Below the pieces are notes generated by a model. The model had not been told where the DNA came from. It saw only the letters and a program-made list of their open reading frames with translations, and searched no databases. Below are positions 1 through 9,289 of a DNA stretch of 64,000 bases, piece after piece. Position numbers and translations under genes: made by a program. Position 1 is the stretch's first letter. Every line of letters begins with the position of its first letter. The DNA comes from Tritonibacter litoralis (GTDB lineage: Bacteria; Pseudomonadota; Alphaproteobacteria; Rhodobacterales; Rhodobacteraceae), in the NCBI RefSeq assembly GCF_009496005.1, contig NZ_WIBF01000010.1, forward strand, positions 116,614 to 180,613, given 5' to 3'.

Positions 1-1473
1 ATGATCACGCTTGACCCTGCCGAAAGCTTTGAATTTGCGGGCGGCGACGTGTCGCGCAACATCTATATGAAGCTGGTCAATTTTGATCCGCTGGATCTGG
101 ACGCCGGGTTCAAACCGGAAATCGCCGAGAGCTGGACCATTTCCGAAGATGGCACCCAGATCACCTTTACCATTGCTGAGGGCCTGAAATTCCACTCGGG
201 CAATCCGATCACCGCCGAAGATGTGGAGTTCTCGCTCCAGCGCGCTGTCTTGCTGAACAAAACACCGTCTTTCATCCTGACCCAGTTCGGCTTCAATGCC
301 GACAACGTGGCCGAGACGATCAAAGCCGATGGCAATACCGTCACCATCACAACCGACAAACCCTATGCGGCGTCTTTTGTTCTGAACTGCCTGACCGCCA
401 CCATCGGCGGGATCGTCGACAAGCAATTGGTCATGGCCAATGAAGTCGATGGCGACATGGGCAATGAATGGCTGAAAACCAATACCGCCGGTTCAGGCGC
501 TTATTCGCTGGCCAGCTGGAAACCCTCCGACAGTGTGACGCTGACGGCAAATGCCGATTACTATCGTGGCGCGCCCGCAATGAAGCGGGTGATCATCAAA
601 CACGTCCAAGAAAGCGCCTCGCAACGTCTGCAGCTTGAAAAAGGCGACATTGACGTCGCGCGCAACCTCAACCCCGAGGATGTGGCCGGTGTCCTGAAAG
701 CAGACGGCGTCAAAGTTGTGGACGAGCTGAAGGGCCGTCTGATGTATCTGTCCCTGAACCAGTCGCATCCCGCCTTGTCCAAGCCCGAGGTGCGTCAGGC
801 CTTTAAGTATCTGATCGATTATGAGGGAATGACCAATTCCTTCCTCAAGGGCCAGTATACCGTTCAACAGAACTTCCTGCCGCAAACCTATCTGGGCGCG
901 TCCAGCGAGAACCCGTTCTCGCTCGATATCGAGAAGGCCAAAGCCCTGTTGGCAGAGGCTGGTGTTGACGGGCTGGAACTGACGGTCGGCGTGCGCGAAG
1001 CGCAGGAACGTCTGGAAATTGCACAAAGCTTCCAAAACAACGCCGCCGAAGCGGGGATCAAACTGAACCTGACGGTTGGTACCGGCAAGCAGATCCTGGG
1101 CCAGTACCGGGCACGCGAATTGGACATTTATCTGGGCGCATGGGGCCCGGACTATCCGGATCCGCACACCAATGCAGGCACCTTTGCGTTTAACCCTGAC
1201 AACTCGCTTGAGGCCAAGGCGACCGGCCTGCTGGCGTGGCGCAACGCTTGGGACACCGGCGGGCTCACCTCTAAAACGGCATCAGCTGTGATCGAGAATG
1301 ACACCGAAAAACGCGCAGCATTGTATGACGACATTCAGGCCGAGTTCCGCGAGACTTCACCGTTTGTGATCATGGCCCAGCAGATCGAGCAGAACGCCAT
1401 GCAGGACGATGTGACCAACTTCTCGGGCGGTCAGGCGATCACCTCTGCCTCTTATTGGCAGGTCACCAAGTAA
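1..1473 (+). CDS. Family-5 ABC transporter substrate-binding protein, 5' partial
   Basis: This is a periplasmic solute-binding protein of the peptide/opine/nickel family (SBP_bac_5), cut at its 5' end by the window edge. The visible 490 residues begin with ITLDPAESFEFAGGD, which in this family follows the signal peptide and first strand, so the real start and signal lie outside. Family hallmarks are AESWTISEDG, ITFTIAEGLKFHSG and AEDVEFSLQR near residues 40-80, and LGAWGPDYPDPHTNAGTF near 375-395. The stop at 1471-1473 abuts the permease start with no gap, so it is the first visible gene of a five-gene operon. The ligand (peptide, opine, amide or other) cannot be read from the sequence. Confidence 0.9.
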   Translation: MITLDPAESFEFAGGDVSRNIYMKLVNFDPLDLDAGFKPEIAESWTISEDGTQITFTIAEGLKFHSGNPITAEDVEFSLQRAVLLNKTPSFILTQFGFNADNVAETIKADGNTVTITTDKPYAASFVLNCLTATIGGIVDKQLVMANEVDGDMGNEWLKTNTAGSGAYSLASWKPSDSVTLTANADYYRGAPAMKRVIIKHVQESASQRLQLEKGDIDVARNLNPEDVAGVLKADGVKVVDELKGRLMYLSLNQSHPALSKPEVRQAFKYLIDYEGMTNSFLKGQYTVQQNFLPQTYLGASSENPFSLDIEKAKALLAEAGVDGLELTVGVREAQERLEIAQSFQNNAAEAGIKLNLTVGTGKQILGQYRARELDIYLGAWGPDYPDPHTNAGTFAFNPDNSLEAKATGLLAWRNAWDTGGLTSKTASAVIENDTEKRAALYDDIQAEFRETSPFVIMAQQIEQNAMQDDVTNFSGGQAITSASYWQVTK

Positions 1474-2532
1474 ATGTCACAAGTGGACGTTTCACAGGGG
1501 GGGCGCCATCTGGCGCCTCTTCTCCCAAAGCTTATGAAGGCTGCCTCGACCGTGGGCAGCATCGCCATCACCATGTTGGGGCTGTTGTTCGTCACCTTTG
1601 TGATCGGCCGGGTGATGCCCATTGACCCTGTGTTGGCGGTGGTTGGCGAACGCGCCAGCCAAGAGGTCTATGATCAGGTCTTTATCGACATGGGTCTGGA
1701 TCGGCCTATTTTGGTGCAGTTTCTTTATTACCTTGGCGACGTGCTGCGTGGTGATTTTGGCGACAGCGTGCTGACAGCGCGCCCGGTATCGCAGGACATC
1801 GCGCGGGTTTTTCCCGCAACAATGGAGCTTGCCACTTTGGGTGTGGTGCTTGGCGTTGTCTTGGGCGTGCCCATGGGCGTAGCCGCCGCCGTGTTTCGCG
1901 GCCGCCTGATCGACCAGATTGTCCGCGTCCTGACATTGGCAGGGTATTCCATGCCGATTTTCTGGCTGGGCATGATGGGGCTGTTGCTGTTTTACGGCAT
2001 CCTCGGCTGGGTCGGCGGACCAGGCCGGTTGGATATCTTCTTCGAAGACATCGTCCCAACGGTGACCGGCATGATCATGGTGGACAGCCTGATTGCTGGC
2101 GATTGGGATGTCTTTGCCAATGCGTTTTCCCATATCATTCTGCCAGCCTCCCTATTGGGATATTACTCCCTGGCCTATATTGCGCGGATGACCCGGTCGT
2201 TCATGTTGGAGCAACTGAGCGCCGAATATATCACTGCCGCCCGGATCAAGGGCTTGTCGGAATGGCAGGTGGTCTGGCGCCATGCATTCCGCAATATCCG
2301 GGTGCAGCTGATCACGGTGATCGCGCTGTCTTATGCGAACCTCCTCGAAGGCTCTGTTCTGACCGAGATCGTCTTTAGCTGGCCCGGCATCGGCAGTTAC
2401 ATCACCACCGCCCTTCTGAGCGCCGATATGAACGCGGTTCTGGGTGGAACCGTTGTGGTGGGGCTGATTTTTGTGTGCCTCAATATCCTTTCCGATCTTC
2501 TGTATCGGCTTTTTGATCCGAGGGCGAAATGA
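1474..2532 (+). CDS. ABC transporter permease, DppB/OppB type
   Basis: Inner-membrane permease subunit of a family-5 ABC importer, 352 aa. Hydrophobic segments lie near residues 25-45, 115-140, 155-180, 225-245, 270-290 and 320-345. The cytoplasmic EAA loop that docks on the ATPases is visible as EYITAARIKGLSEWQVVWRH, followed by the family C-terminus LTEIVFSWPGIGSYI. The N-terminal extension of about 25 residues before the first membrane segment is slightly long. The ATG follows directly after the upstream stop, and the gene overlaps the next permease by four bases (ATGA), so translation is probably coupled. Substrate unknown. Confidence 0.92.
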   Translation: MSQVDVSQGGRHLAPLLPKLMKAASTVGSIAITMLGLLFVTFVIGRVMPIDPVLAVVGERASQEVYDQVFIDMGLDRPILVQFLYYLGDVLRGDFGDSVLTARPVSQDIARVFPATMELATLGVVLGVVLGVPMGVAAAVFRGRLIDQIVRVLTLAGYSMPIFWLGMMGLLLFYGILGWVGGPGRLDIFFEDIVPTVTGMIMVDSLIAGDWDVFANAFSHIILPASLLGYYSLAYIARMTRSFMLEQLSAEYITAARIKGLSEWQVVWRHAFRNIRVQLITVIALSYANLLEGSVLTEIVFSWPGIGSYITTALLSADMNAVLGGTVVVGLIFVCLNILSDLLYRLFDPRAK

Positions 2533-3443
2533 CCGACGCAACATGGAAAGACTGGCTTTTGTCAGACGCGCCGCGCTCTCGTGGGCAAGCCCGATTGGCG
2601 GGTTTGTATCAAGGCTGGCTCAAACTCAGCCGCAACTGGATGGCCATGGTAGGTCTGGGCATTTTGGTGGTGTTGGTCATGGTCGCAATGTTTGCGCCCT
2701 TGCTGGCCCCTCATGACCCTTTTGCCCAGGACCTGTTGTTGCGCCTGAAACCAATTGGGTTTGAAGACCATCTGTTGGGAACCGACAGCCTGGGGCGGGA
2801 TATCCTGTCGCGTCTGATCTACGGCAGCCGCATCACACTTTATATTGTGGCCTTGGTCACCTTGATTGCCCCGGTTGTGGGGTTGTTGGTTGGCACTGTC
2901 GCCGGGTATCTGGGCGGTTTCGTGGACGCCACCCTGATGCGGATCACCGATGTGTTTCTGGCCTTTCCCCGGCTGGTTCTGGCCTTGGCCTTTGTCGCAG
3001 CTCTGGGCGCGGGGATCGAGAATGCGGTTCTGGCGATCTCGCTGACGGCCTGGCCGCCTTATGCGCGCATGGCGCGAGCCGAGACACTGACAATCCGCAA
3101 CTCTGACTTTATTGCGGCCATCCGCCTGCAAGGTGCGGGGCCATTGCGGATATTGGTCAAACATATCTGGCCCCTGTGTTTGTCGTCCCTGATCGTGCGC
3201 ATCACGCTGGACATGGCTGGGATCATTCTGGCGGCTGCGGGGCTCGGCTTCCTTGGCCTTGGAGCACAGCCACCCAGTCCGGAATGGGGCGCCATGATCT
3301 CGGAAGGGCGACGGTTCATTCTGGACCACTGGTGGGTTGCAACCCTGCCCGGTTTGGCGATCTTCACCGTCTCCCTGGCCTTTAACCTGTTGGGAGACGG
3401 CCTGCGCGATGTGCTGGACCCCAAAGACGGAGGCAGCCAATGA
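2529..3443 (+). CDS. ABC transporter permease, DppC/OppC type
   Basis: Second permease of the importer, 304 aa. It shows the DppC signatures: a leader ending LAPHDPFAQDLLLRLKPIG, then the DHLLGTDSLGRDILSRLIYG motif near residues 75-95, then six membrane segments. Its EAA loop is near residues 195-220 (SDFIAAIRLQGAGPLRILVKH). The C-terminus ends GDGLRDVLDPK, which is standard for the family. It overlaps the preceding permease (ATGA at 2529) and the first ATPase (start at 3440), so all five genes form one tight transcription unit. Confidence 0.92.
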   Translation: MTDATWKDWLLSDAPRSRGQARLAGLYQGWLKLSRNWMAMVGLGILVVLVMVAMFAPLLAPHDPFAQDLLLRLKPIGFEDHLLGTDSLGRDILSRLIYGSRITLYIVALVTLIAPVVGLLVGTVAGYLGGFVDATLMRITDVFLAFPRLVLALAFVAALGAGIENAVLAISLTAWPPYARMARAETLTIRNSDFIAAIRLQGAGPLRILVKHIWPLCLSSLIVRITLDMAGIILAAAGLGFLGLGAQPPSPEWGAMISEGRRFILDHWWVATLPGLAIFTVSLAFNLLGDGLRDVLDPKDGGSQ

Positions 3444-4279
3444 CGCTTCTTTCAGTCAAAGACCTGCGGGTCTCTTTCCCGACACGCCAGGGCCGGTTCG
3501 AAGCTGTGCGCGGTGTCTCATTTGACCTTGGCCGCGAACGGCTTGGGATTGTGGGTGAAAGCGGTTCTGGCAAATCCATGACCGGACGGGCGATCCTGCG
3601 ACTGATCCGCAAACCCGCAGAGGTCACGGCCAGCCACATCAACTTTGACGGCCGCAACCTGTTGGACTGTTCCGAACGTGAGATGCGCCGCATCCGCGGC
3701 AGTCAGATCTCGATGGTGATGCAGGATCCAAAATTCTCGTTGAACCCGGTGATGACCGTGGGCCAACAGATTGTGGAATCCTACCGGATGCACAATCGCG
3801 CCAGCCTCAAGGAAGCGCGCGCCAAAGCGTTGGAGATGTTAAACGCCGTTTCCATCCGCGAGCCCGAACGGGTTATGGACACCTATCCCCATGAAGTGTC
3901 GGGCGGGATGGGGCAACGGATCATGATTGCCATGATGCTGGTTGCAAACCCACGCCTTCTGATCGCGGATGAGCCGACCTCTGCGCTGGATGTCTCTGTG
4001 CAGCGACAGGTTCTGTCCATCATGGATGGGCTGGTCCAACAACGCGGGATGGGGCTGATTTTTATCAGCCACGATCTGAACCTTGTGTCGGAATTCTGCG
4101 ATCGGGTTTTGATCATGTATGCCGGGCGCGTGGTGGAAACCTGTGCGGCCGATCAGCTGCACAATGCCCGCCACCCTTATACCCAAGGCCTGTTGAATTC
4201 TTTGCCGCGATTGGATCAACCTCGCCGTCATCTGGATGTCCTGACCCGCGATGTGGCCTGGGCCGAGGAGGTTCTGTAA
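3440..4279 (+). CDS. ABC transporter ATP-binding protein, DppD type
   Basis: Nucleotide-binding subunit, 279 aa. Walker A is GESGSGKS near residue 37, the ABC signature is SGGMGQR near 155, and Walker B is LLIADEPTSALD near 173, with the switch histidine in ISHDLNLV. The C-terminal HPYTQGLLNSLP motif is typical of peptide-type ATPases. The protein is shorter than canonical DppD (about 325 aa), and I see no cysteine-rich region like the iron-sulfur tail found in some members. It overlaps the upstream permease by four bases and the next ATPase by one base. It should work as a heterodimer with the following gene product. Confidence 0.92.
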   Translation: MTLLSVKDLRVSFPTRQGRFEAVRGVSFDLGRERLGIVGESGSGKSMTGRAILRLIRKPAEVTASHINFDGRNLLDCSEREMRRIRGSQISMVMQDPKFSLNPVMTVGQQIVESYRMHNRASLKEARAKALEMLNAVSIREPERVMDTYPHEVSGGMGQRIMIAMMLVANPRLLIADEPTSALDVSVQRQVLSIMDGLVQQRGMGLIFISHDLNLVSEFCDRVLIMYAGRVVETCAADQLHNARHPYTQGLLNSLPRLDQPRRHLDVLTRDVAWAEEVL

Positions 4280-5097
4280 TGGACGCAATCACGATCAAAG
4301 ACCTGGACATCTGGTTTGGCGCAGGTCCCACGCGGGTTCTGGCCGTCAAAGGGGCAGACATTACCGTCGCGGCCGGTGAAAGCTATGGGCTGGTCGGCGA
4401 AAGTGGGTCGGGCAAATCCACGATCTTGCGCGCGCTGACAGGGCTTGTCCCCACGTGGTCCGGAGAGATGACGCTGGGCGGGCAGCAGATGGTCCCGGCC
4501 AAGCGTCGCGACCGCAGCTTTTACAAACGGGTGCAGATGGTTTTCCAAGACCCCTATGCCTCGCTCCATCCACGTCAATCGGTGGATCAAGTGCTGAGCG
4601 AGACCTTGTATCTGCACGGTATGGACAACATCAACACGCGCGTGGAAAAACTGCTCTCGGACGTGGGTCTGGGTCCAAAGTTCCGGTTCCGATACCCGCA
4701 TCAGCTGTCGGGTGGTCAACGCCAGCGGGTTGCAATCGCGCGCGCTTTGGCCGGGGAACCCGACATTCTGTTGCTGGATGAGCCCACATCCGCATTGGAT
4801 GTCTCTGTCCAGGCTGAGATCTTGAACCTGTTGACAGATCTGCGGGCGGAACGTGGTCTGACTTACCTTATGGTCAGCCACGACCTGGCCGTCATTGCCC
4901 ATATGTGTGACCGTCTGGCCGTTATGCGAGCTGGCGAAACGGTCGAGGTTCTGAGCGCCGAAGATTTGCGTGCCTCTCGCGCCAATCACCCCTATACACA
5001 GGCTCTCATGGCCAATTCAGCCGGTACAACCGGCACGCCGCAACCCCTTGAGTCGGAGACATCGCAAACTCTAATGCCTGCAGCCAATTCGGTTTAA
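4279..5097 (+). CDS. ABC transporter ATP-binding protein, DppF type
   Basis: Second nucleotide-binding subunit, 272 aa. Walker A is GESGSGKST near residue 38, the Q-loop sits in VFQDPYASLHPRQSV, the signature is LSGGQRQRVAIARAL near 138, and Walker B is LLLDEPTSALDVS. The C-terminal HPYTQALMAN motif is present, and the tail after it is short. It starts on the last base of the upstream stop codon and closes the operon. Downstream it converges on nadC, with an inverted repeat between them. Confidence 0.92.
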   Translation: MDAITIKDLDIWFGAGPTRVLAVKGADITVAAGESYGLVGESGSGKSTILRALTGLVPTWSGEMTLGGQQMVPAKRRDRSFYKRVQMVFQDPYASLHPRQSVDQVLSETLYLHGMDNINTRVEKLLSDVGLGPKFRFRYPHQLSGGQRQRVAIARALAGEPDILLLDEPTSALDVSVQAEILNLLTDLRAERGLTYLMVSHDLAVIAHMCDRLAVMRAGETVEVLSAEDLRASRANHPYTQALMANSAGTTGTPQPLESETSQTLMPAANSV

Positions 5098-5116
5098 GCC
5101 CGCCGTTCAAACGCAT

Positions 5117-5152
5117 CTGGCGCAAGGCTTTCAGATATTCTGCTTGCGCCAG
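5117..5152. terminator. Inverted repeat between convergent dppF-like and nadC genes
   Basis: A perfect 10-bp inverted repeat: CTGGCGCAAG at 5117-5126 and CTTGCGCCAG at 5143-5152, with a 16-nt loop. It lies in the 75-nt gap between two convergent genes. No run of T follows on either strand, so it is not a classical intrinsic terminator. A shared bidirectional terminator or a 3'-end stabiliser is the likeliest role. Confidence 0.5.
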
Positions 5153-5172
5153 GCGCCTCTTGGACTGCCCAA

Positions 5173-6009
5173 TCAGGCTTCGTCCAAACCAATATCAACA
5201 CAAGGTGCAGACTGGGTAATTCGGCCAACCGAGATGAAATCCACACCCGTTTCCGCTTTTTGGCGAATAGTATCCAACCGCACGCCGCCAGAGCATTCCA
5301 GCGGCACCCGCCCCGCGACCCAGGCGACCGCCTCTCGCATGGCGTCATTGGTCATATTATCCAACATGATCACATCTGCGCCTGCTTCCAAGGCTTCTTG
5401 AACCTGCTCAAAGCGGTCACATTCCACTTCGATCTTGGTCAAAACCGGCGCTTTAGCCTTGGCCCGGGCAACAGCCGCCGCAATGGAGCCCGCCACCGCG
5501 ATATGGTTGTCCTTCAACATAATGCCATTATCAAGGCCAAGCCGGTGATTGCGCCCCCCACCACATGTCACCGCGTATTTCTCTAACATCCGCAGACCGG
5601 GTGTGGTTTTACGTGTGTCCACCAAAAAAGCACCCGTGCCTTCGATCTCTTGGACATATTGTGCTGTGACGCCCGCGATACCTGACATGCGCTGGATCAG
5701 GTTCAATGCAACACGTTCAGCCGTCAGCAGGGCCTGGGCATTGCCGGTGATTTTGGCAAATGTCGTGCCAGCCGCAATCTGCGCCCCGTCTTTGTACTGC
5801 GCCTCAAAGCTGCAATCTGGATCCAACCTTTTGAAAATACGTTCAGCAATAGGAAGGCCCGACAGAATGATGTCTTCACGTGCATTCATCGCAAATGTCG
5901 CCACCGCATCATCTGCCACCATAATTCTGGCTGTCAGATCAAAGTGATTGCAATCTTCATCCAACCAAAGCTCGATCAATTGATCAATTTTGCGCATGTC
6001 GATCAGCAT
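5173..6009 (-). CDS. nadC: Nicotinate-nucleotide pyrophosphorylase (quinolinate phosphoribosyltransferase)
   Basis: NadC converts quinolinate and PRPP to nicotinate mononucleotide, CO2 and pyrophosphate in NAD synthesis. The 278-aa length is normal. Diagnostic motifs are DTRKTTPGLRMLEKYAVTCGGG and NHRLGLDNGIMLKDNH in the middle, then KIEVECD and DVIMLDNM near residues 195-220, and ECSGGV with ISVGRIT at the end. It stands alone: nadA and nadB are not in the window, the upstream transporter is convergent, and ectC begins about 210 bp away. ModD (molybdenum transport-associated) is a relative, but the motif set fits NadC better. A possible alternative start is the Met five codons in. Confidence 0.88.
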   Translation of the reverse strand: MLIDMRKIDQLIELWLDEDCNHFDLTARIMVADDAVATFAMNAREDIILSGLPIAERIFKRLDPDCSFEAQYKDGAQIAAGTTFAKITGNAQALLTAERVALNLIQRMSGIAGVTAQYVQEIEGTGAFLVDTRKTTPGLRMLEKYAVTCGGGRNHRLGLDNGIMLKDNHIAVAGSIAAAVARAKAKAPVLTKIEVECDRFEQVQEALEAGADVIMLDNMTNDAMREAVAWVAGRVPLECSGGVRLDTIRQKAETGVDFISVGRITQSAPCVDIGLDEA

Positions 6010-6218
6010 AGGAACATCCTCACTTTTTGTGCCGCGGCGCGTACCAAGGTAGGATCATTCAGCCCGACCTCAGCAGTCCGGCTCGATTGATAGAGCATGA
6101 CAGCCCAAGCCGCCACCGTAGATCGATTTAAAACGCACGTGGATGTGCGACAGGGATGCCGCCGACTTTTTGACCGCATCCCCTGAAAATGTCGTTATAC
6201 TATCGGGCAAACGTTGGA

Positions 6219-6623
6219 TCAGGCTGTTTCCAAGTCTTCAGCAGCGGCGTAAGAGCCATCTTCGCGATGCACTTCCTTCCCGGTGACAGGCGGATTAAAA
6301 CAACACGCCATAACAAGCTCTTCTTCGGCGCGCAGGATATGGCGATCATGCTTATCCAGCGCGTACATGACGCCAGGTTTGATATAATGTGTTTCTCCGG
6401 TCGCAATGTCAGTGATCGAACCGGTTCCCTGCATACAGTACACACTCTCGAAGTGATTTTTGTATTCAAATGTGTGCTCAGAACCCGGCTCCAGGAAGGT
6501 GATGTGGAAGGAAAACCCCATGCCATCCTCTGCAAGCAGCATACGTACGCTGCTCCACTCGGCGTCCGACACAACGCGGTTGCGTTCTCTTTCAATGATT
6601 TCGTTAAAATCGCGTACAATCAT
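6219..6623 (-). CDS. ectC: L-ectoine synthase
   Basis: EctC cyclises N-gamma-acetyl-diaminobutyrate to the compatible solute ectoine. The product is 134 aa, a single cupin fold, starting [19 protein letters not shown] as EctC proteins do. An in-frame upstream ATG at 6674 would add 17 residues that lie inside ectB, so it was rejected. Cupin residues are seen in [19 protein letters not shown] and [17 protein letters not shown]. The gene follows ectB with a four-base gap and ends the operon. No ectD hydroxylase or ask aspartokinase follows. Confidence 0.93.
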   Translation of the reverse strand: MIVRDFNEIIERERNRVVSDAEWSSVRMLLAEDGMGFSFHITFLEPGSEHTFEYKNHFESVYCMQGTGSITDIATGETHYIKPGVMYALDKHDRHILRAEEELVMACCFNPPVTGKEVHREDGSYAAAEDLETA

Positions 6624-6627
6624 AGTC

Positions 6628-7914
6628 TTACTCCGCGGCGGTTTTGTGTGTATTTGCAACGTCCTGCGCCGCACCGATCAGGATATCCAATCCGGCTTTC
6701 AGGGTTTCGTCAGGGGTGGTCAGCGGGGCCAGGATCTTGATGACTTCATCCTCCGGACCGGAGGTTTCGATGATCAGTCCTCGCTGAAAGGCGCGCGCGC
6801 ATATGTCGCCAGCCAGCGCGCCGCTGCCAACGTCGACACCGCGCATCATGCTGCGCCCCTTGAGCTGCGCACAGGGAACCAAATCTGCGATGGTCTGTAG
6901 GCCGTCTTCGACCAGTTGTGCCCGGCGGGAAATGTCGAGTTGAAACTCATCGCTGGCCCAGAACTTCTCCAAGGCAGCGCGTGCCGTGACAAAAGCGTGG
7001 TTGTTGCCGCGAAAGGTGCCATTGTGTTCAGCCGGGCCCATCACGTCATACTCGGGTTTTACCAGGACCAGCCCCATTGGCAGGCCAAAGCCCGAGATGG
7101 ATTTGGCCAAGGTGACGATGTCCGGAGAAATGCCCATGTCGTCGAATGAGAAGAACGTTCCTGTACGACCACAGCCCGCCTGCACGTCGTCGATAATCAG
7201 CAGCGCGCCAGCCTTTTTGGCTAGCTCTGCGATCCGCTGCAGCCAGGGGCGGCTTGCAACATTCAACCCGCCTTCGCCCTGTACGGTTTCAAGGATTATC
7301 GCAGCCGGTGCATCCAGACCGCTGGAGCGATCGTTGAGCATCGCTTCCAAGAAATCAGCGGTATCGCCGCAGCCGGCGAAATAACCATCATATGGCATTC
7401 TGGTCACCCCATTCAGCGTCGTGCCCGCACCACCACGGTGGTAGCTGTTTCCCGTCGCCGCCAAGGCACCCTGGGTGACGCCGTGAAAGCCATTGGTGAA
7501 GGCGACGATATTGCTTCGGCCGGTAGCTTTGCGGGCGATTTTCATTGCGGCCTCGACGGCGTTTGCACCCGTCGGCCCGGTAAACATGAGCTTGTGAGAC
7601 ATGCCACGCGGGGTCAGTATGTGCTCTTCAAACGCCGTGATAAATTCGGCTTTTGCATCGGTGTGCATGTCCAACCCGTGCGCAACACCATCCGCCTGGA
7701 TGTGTGCGATCAGCGCGTCTTTCAGGTCTGGGTCATTGTGGCCATAGTTCAAAGACGAACAGCCTGCGAGGAAATCGATGTAGCGTCTTCCATCACTGGA
7801 TGTCATTTCCGAGCCTTGGGCAGAGGTGAAAACCGCGTCAAACCCCCGGCAATAGCTGCGCGCATCAGATTCACGGCGCGTGAATATGGAAACTTCGGAC
7901 GGGTTCGTCGACAT
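6628..7914 (-). CDS. ectB: Diaminobutyrate-2-oxoglutarate transaminase
   Basis: EctB makes L-2,4-diaminobutyrate from aspartate semialdehyde with glutamate as amino donor, the first dedicated step of ectoine synthesis. It is a class-III PLP aminotransferase of 428 aa. Visible motifs are [18 protein letters not shown], the [17 protein letters not shown] stretch and the PLP lysine in [14 protein letters not shown]. The start at 7914 ([16 protein letters not shown]) has AGAGAGG just upstream; an in-frame ATG at 7977 would begin inside ectA's tail region. It lies between ectA (66-bp gap) and ectC. Confidence 0.94.
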   Translation of the reverse strand: MSTNPSEVSIFTRRESDARSYCRGFDAVFTSAQGSEMTSSDGRRYIDFLAGCSSLNYGHNDPDLKDALIAHIQADGVAHGLDMHTDAKAEFITAFEEHILTPRGMSHKLMFTGPTGANAVEAAMKIARKATGRSNIVAFTNGFHGVTQGALAATGNSYHRGGAGTTLNGVTRMPYDGYFAGCGDTADFLEAMLNDRSSGLDAPAAIILETVQGEGGLNVASRPWLQRIAELAKKAGALLIIDDVQAGCGRTGTFFSFDDMGISPDIVTLAKSISGFGLPMGLVLVKPEYDVMGPAEHNGTFRGNNHAFVTARAALEKFWASDEFQLDISRRAQLVEDGLQTIADLVPCAQLKGRSMMRGVDVGSGALAGDICARAFQRGLIIETSGPEDEVIKILAPLTTPDETLKAGLDILIGAAQDVANTHKTAAE

Positions 7915-7980
7915 ACGACCTCTCTTAGGTTTAGGCGAATGGGTGAAAAAAAGACCGCTCAGCACAGAAGGACGCATGAC

Positions 7981-8511
7981 CTAAGCCGCAAGTTGCGCGC
8001 GTTTGGCCAGCGGGATGGTGACCAAATACTCGGTCTTGTGTTGCTCCTGAAAATGCTGTGCCTGCGTATAATAGGGCACACTCTCCAGCTTCTGGTTCTG
8101 AAGGCGTGAGAACTTGCGGAACAATGCCCAAGAGGCTGCATTGTCGGCGGTTATGGTCGTCTGAAGACGGGTAACCTCTTTGCACTGCGGACGGTTCAGG
8201 ATGCTCTGCAGCATCAAGCCGCTCAGCCCCTGCCCCCGTGCAATTTCAGAAACAGCAACCTGCCAAACAAAAAGTGTATCGGGCTCATTTGGCATAACAT
8301 AGGCAGAGACCCAGCCAACAATCTCGCTCGAGATTTCAGCCAATACGCAGGTGTCAGCAAAGTGGTCGCATTGCAGCATATTGCAATACATGGAGTTTTC
8401 GTCGAGTGGGCGGCAAGATCCGACCAGTTTCCAAATCTCCGCTCCATCTTTGGCGGAGGGCTTCCGCAGGGATGGAACATCGACGCGCATAGGGTGAGCG
8501 GGGTGTTGCAT
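7981..8511 (-). CDS. ectA: L-2,4-diaminobutyrate N-gamma-acetyltransferase
   Basis: EctA is the GNAT enzyme that acetylates diaminobutyrate with acetyl-CoA, the middle step of ectoine synthesis. The product is 176 aa. EctA features are IWKLVGSCRPLDENSMYCNM near residue 26, PDTLFVWQVAVSEIARGQGL (acetyl-CoA loop) near 77-96, and TITADNAASWALFRKFSRLQ near 118-137. It is the first gene of ectABC and is divergent from a MarR regulator. The start could also be the Met at residue 8 (MRVDVPSLRKP), which would give a more typical N-terminus. Confidence 0.93.
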   Translation of the reverse strand: MQHPAHPMRVDVPSLRKPSAKDGAEIWKLVGSCRPLDENSMYCNMLQCDHFADTCVLAEISSEIVGWVSAYVMPNEPDTLFVWQVAVSEIARGQGLSGLMLQSILNRPQCKEVTRLQTTITADNAASWALFRKFSRLQNQKLESVPYYTQAQHFQEQHKTEYLVTIPLAKRAQLAA

Positions 8512-8727
8512 AGGCGGCTCCTTTCGCTTCGGCTATCGAAGTAACATGAAAGTCAAACAACTTCAACAAGCGAAGCATTAAGGCTGCCATATGCCAATTT
8601 TAACCAATTTTTACTACGAATACCGATGCAAATCTTCAATTTTTCGCTTTGATTTACAAAGTTAGTTTGAATTTGCCCGCCAGACACAAAGGTCATAATA
8701 TTCGGTCATCAAAGGATTGGAGGCAAT
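8512..8727. promoter_or_regulatory. ectA / ectR divergent control region
   Basis: This 216-bp AT-rich stretch separates ectABC from the divergent MarR gene and must hold both promoters. A palindrome CTTTG-ATTTA-CAAAG lies at 8647-8661, and several TTT/AAA-rich imperfect repeats surround it. MarR proteins usually bind short palindromes overlapping the divergent promoters, so this is the natural operator candidate. The exact -10 and -35 elements are not clear. Confidence 0.45.
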
Positions 8728-9204
8728 TTGGACCGTATCGATAGTAGCTTGATTGCTCTCAGACGGATTGTGCGCGCAACGGAATTATTCGGGCGCAAAG
8801 TGCGTCAGTCCACCGGCATCACGCCTTCTCAATTTCGCGTTCTGCAAATCATCGCAGAGCAGGGCTACACCACAGCCAAAGCCATTTCGCTGCGCATGCG
8901 GGTGTCGCAGGGAACTGTCACATCTCTCGTGGATAAGCTGGTCCGTGACGGGCTGGCGGTGCGAGAGAAGTCAGCCCAAGATCGGCGGCAAACCAACATT
9001 GTTCTCACTGACGCTGGACGCACAGTGCTGAGCGACGCCCCAGACCCGCTACAGCAACGATTTGTGCGCAAGTTTGCGGCGATGGAGGACTGGGAGCAAG
9101 CCATGTTGGTCGCAAACCTCGAACGCGTGGCAGCGATGCTGGATGCGGAAGACATGGACGCGTCTCCGGTCTTGGACACAGGCGAGATCCGACCCGCCGA
9201 ATAG
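8728..9204 (+). CDS. ectR: MarR-family regulator, EctR type
   Basis: A 158-aa winged-helix regulator. The MarR core runs from about residue 30 to 100, with SQFRVLQIIAEQGYTTAKAI, the recognition helix region RVSQGTVTSLVDKLVRDGL, and the wing motif KSAQDRRQTNIVLTDAG. EctR proteins in halotolerant bacteria repress ectABC and are encoded divergently, exactly as here, so the assignment rests on both family and position. Translation appears to start at TTG (8728), with GGAGG four bases upstream; I see no better ATG at the N-terminus. It is followed by a terminator at 9228-9272. Confidence 0.82.
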   Translation: MDRIDSSLIALRRIVRATELFGRKVRQSTGITPSQFRVLQIIAEQGYTTAKAISLRMRVSQGTVTSLVDKLVRDGLAVREKSAQDRRQTNIVLTDAGRTVLSDAPDPLQQRFVRKFAAMEDWEQAMLVANLERVAAMLDAEDMDASPVLDTGEIRPAE

Positions 9205-9227
9205 CATGTCACTCTAGGATATACACG

Positions 9228-9272
9228 TCCACAGACACCGCGCCTTGCTCTGTCGCGATGCCTGTGGATTTT
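9228..9272 (+). terminator. Intrinsic terminator after ectR
   Basis: The arms TCCACAG (9228-9234) and CTGTGGA (9262-9268) pair perfectly, with an inner CGCG/CGCG pairing. The hairpin is followed by TTTT at 9269-9272. It sits between the ectR stop and the convergent dctM stop at 9290. Confidence 0.55.
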
Positions 9273-9289
9273 CTGACTGCTCTTTCACA

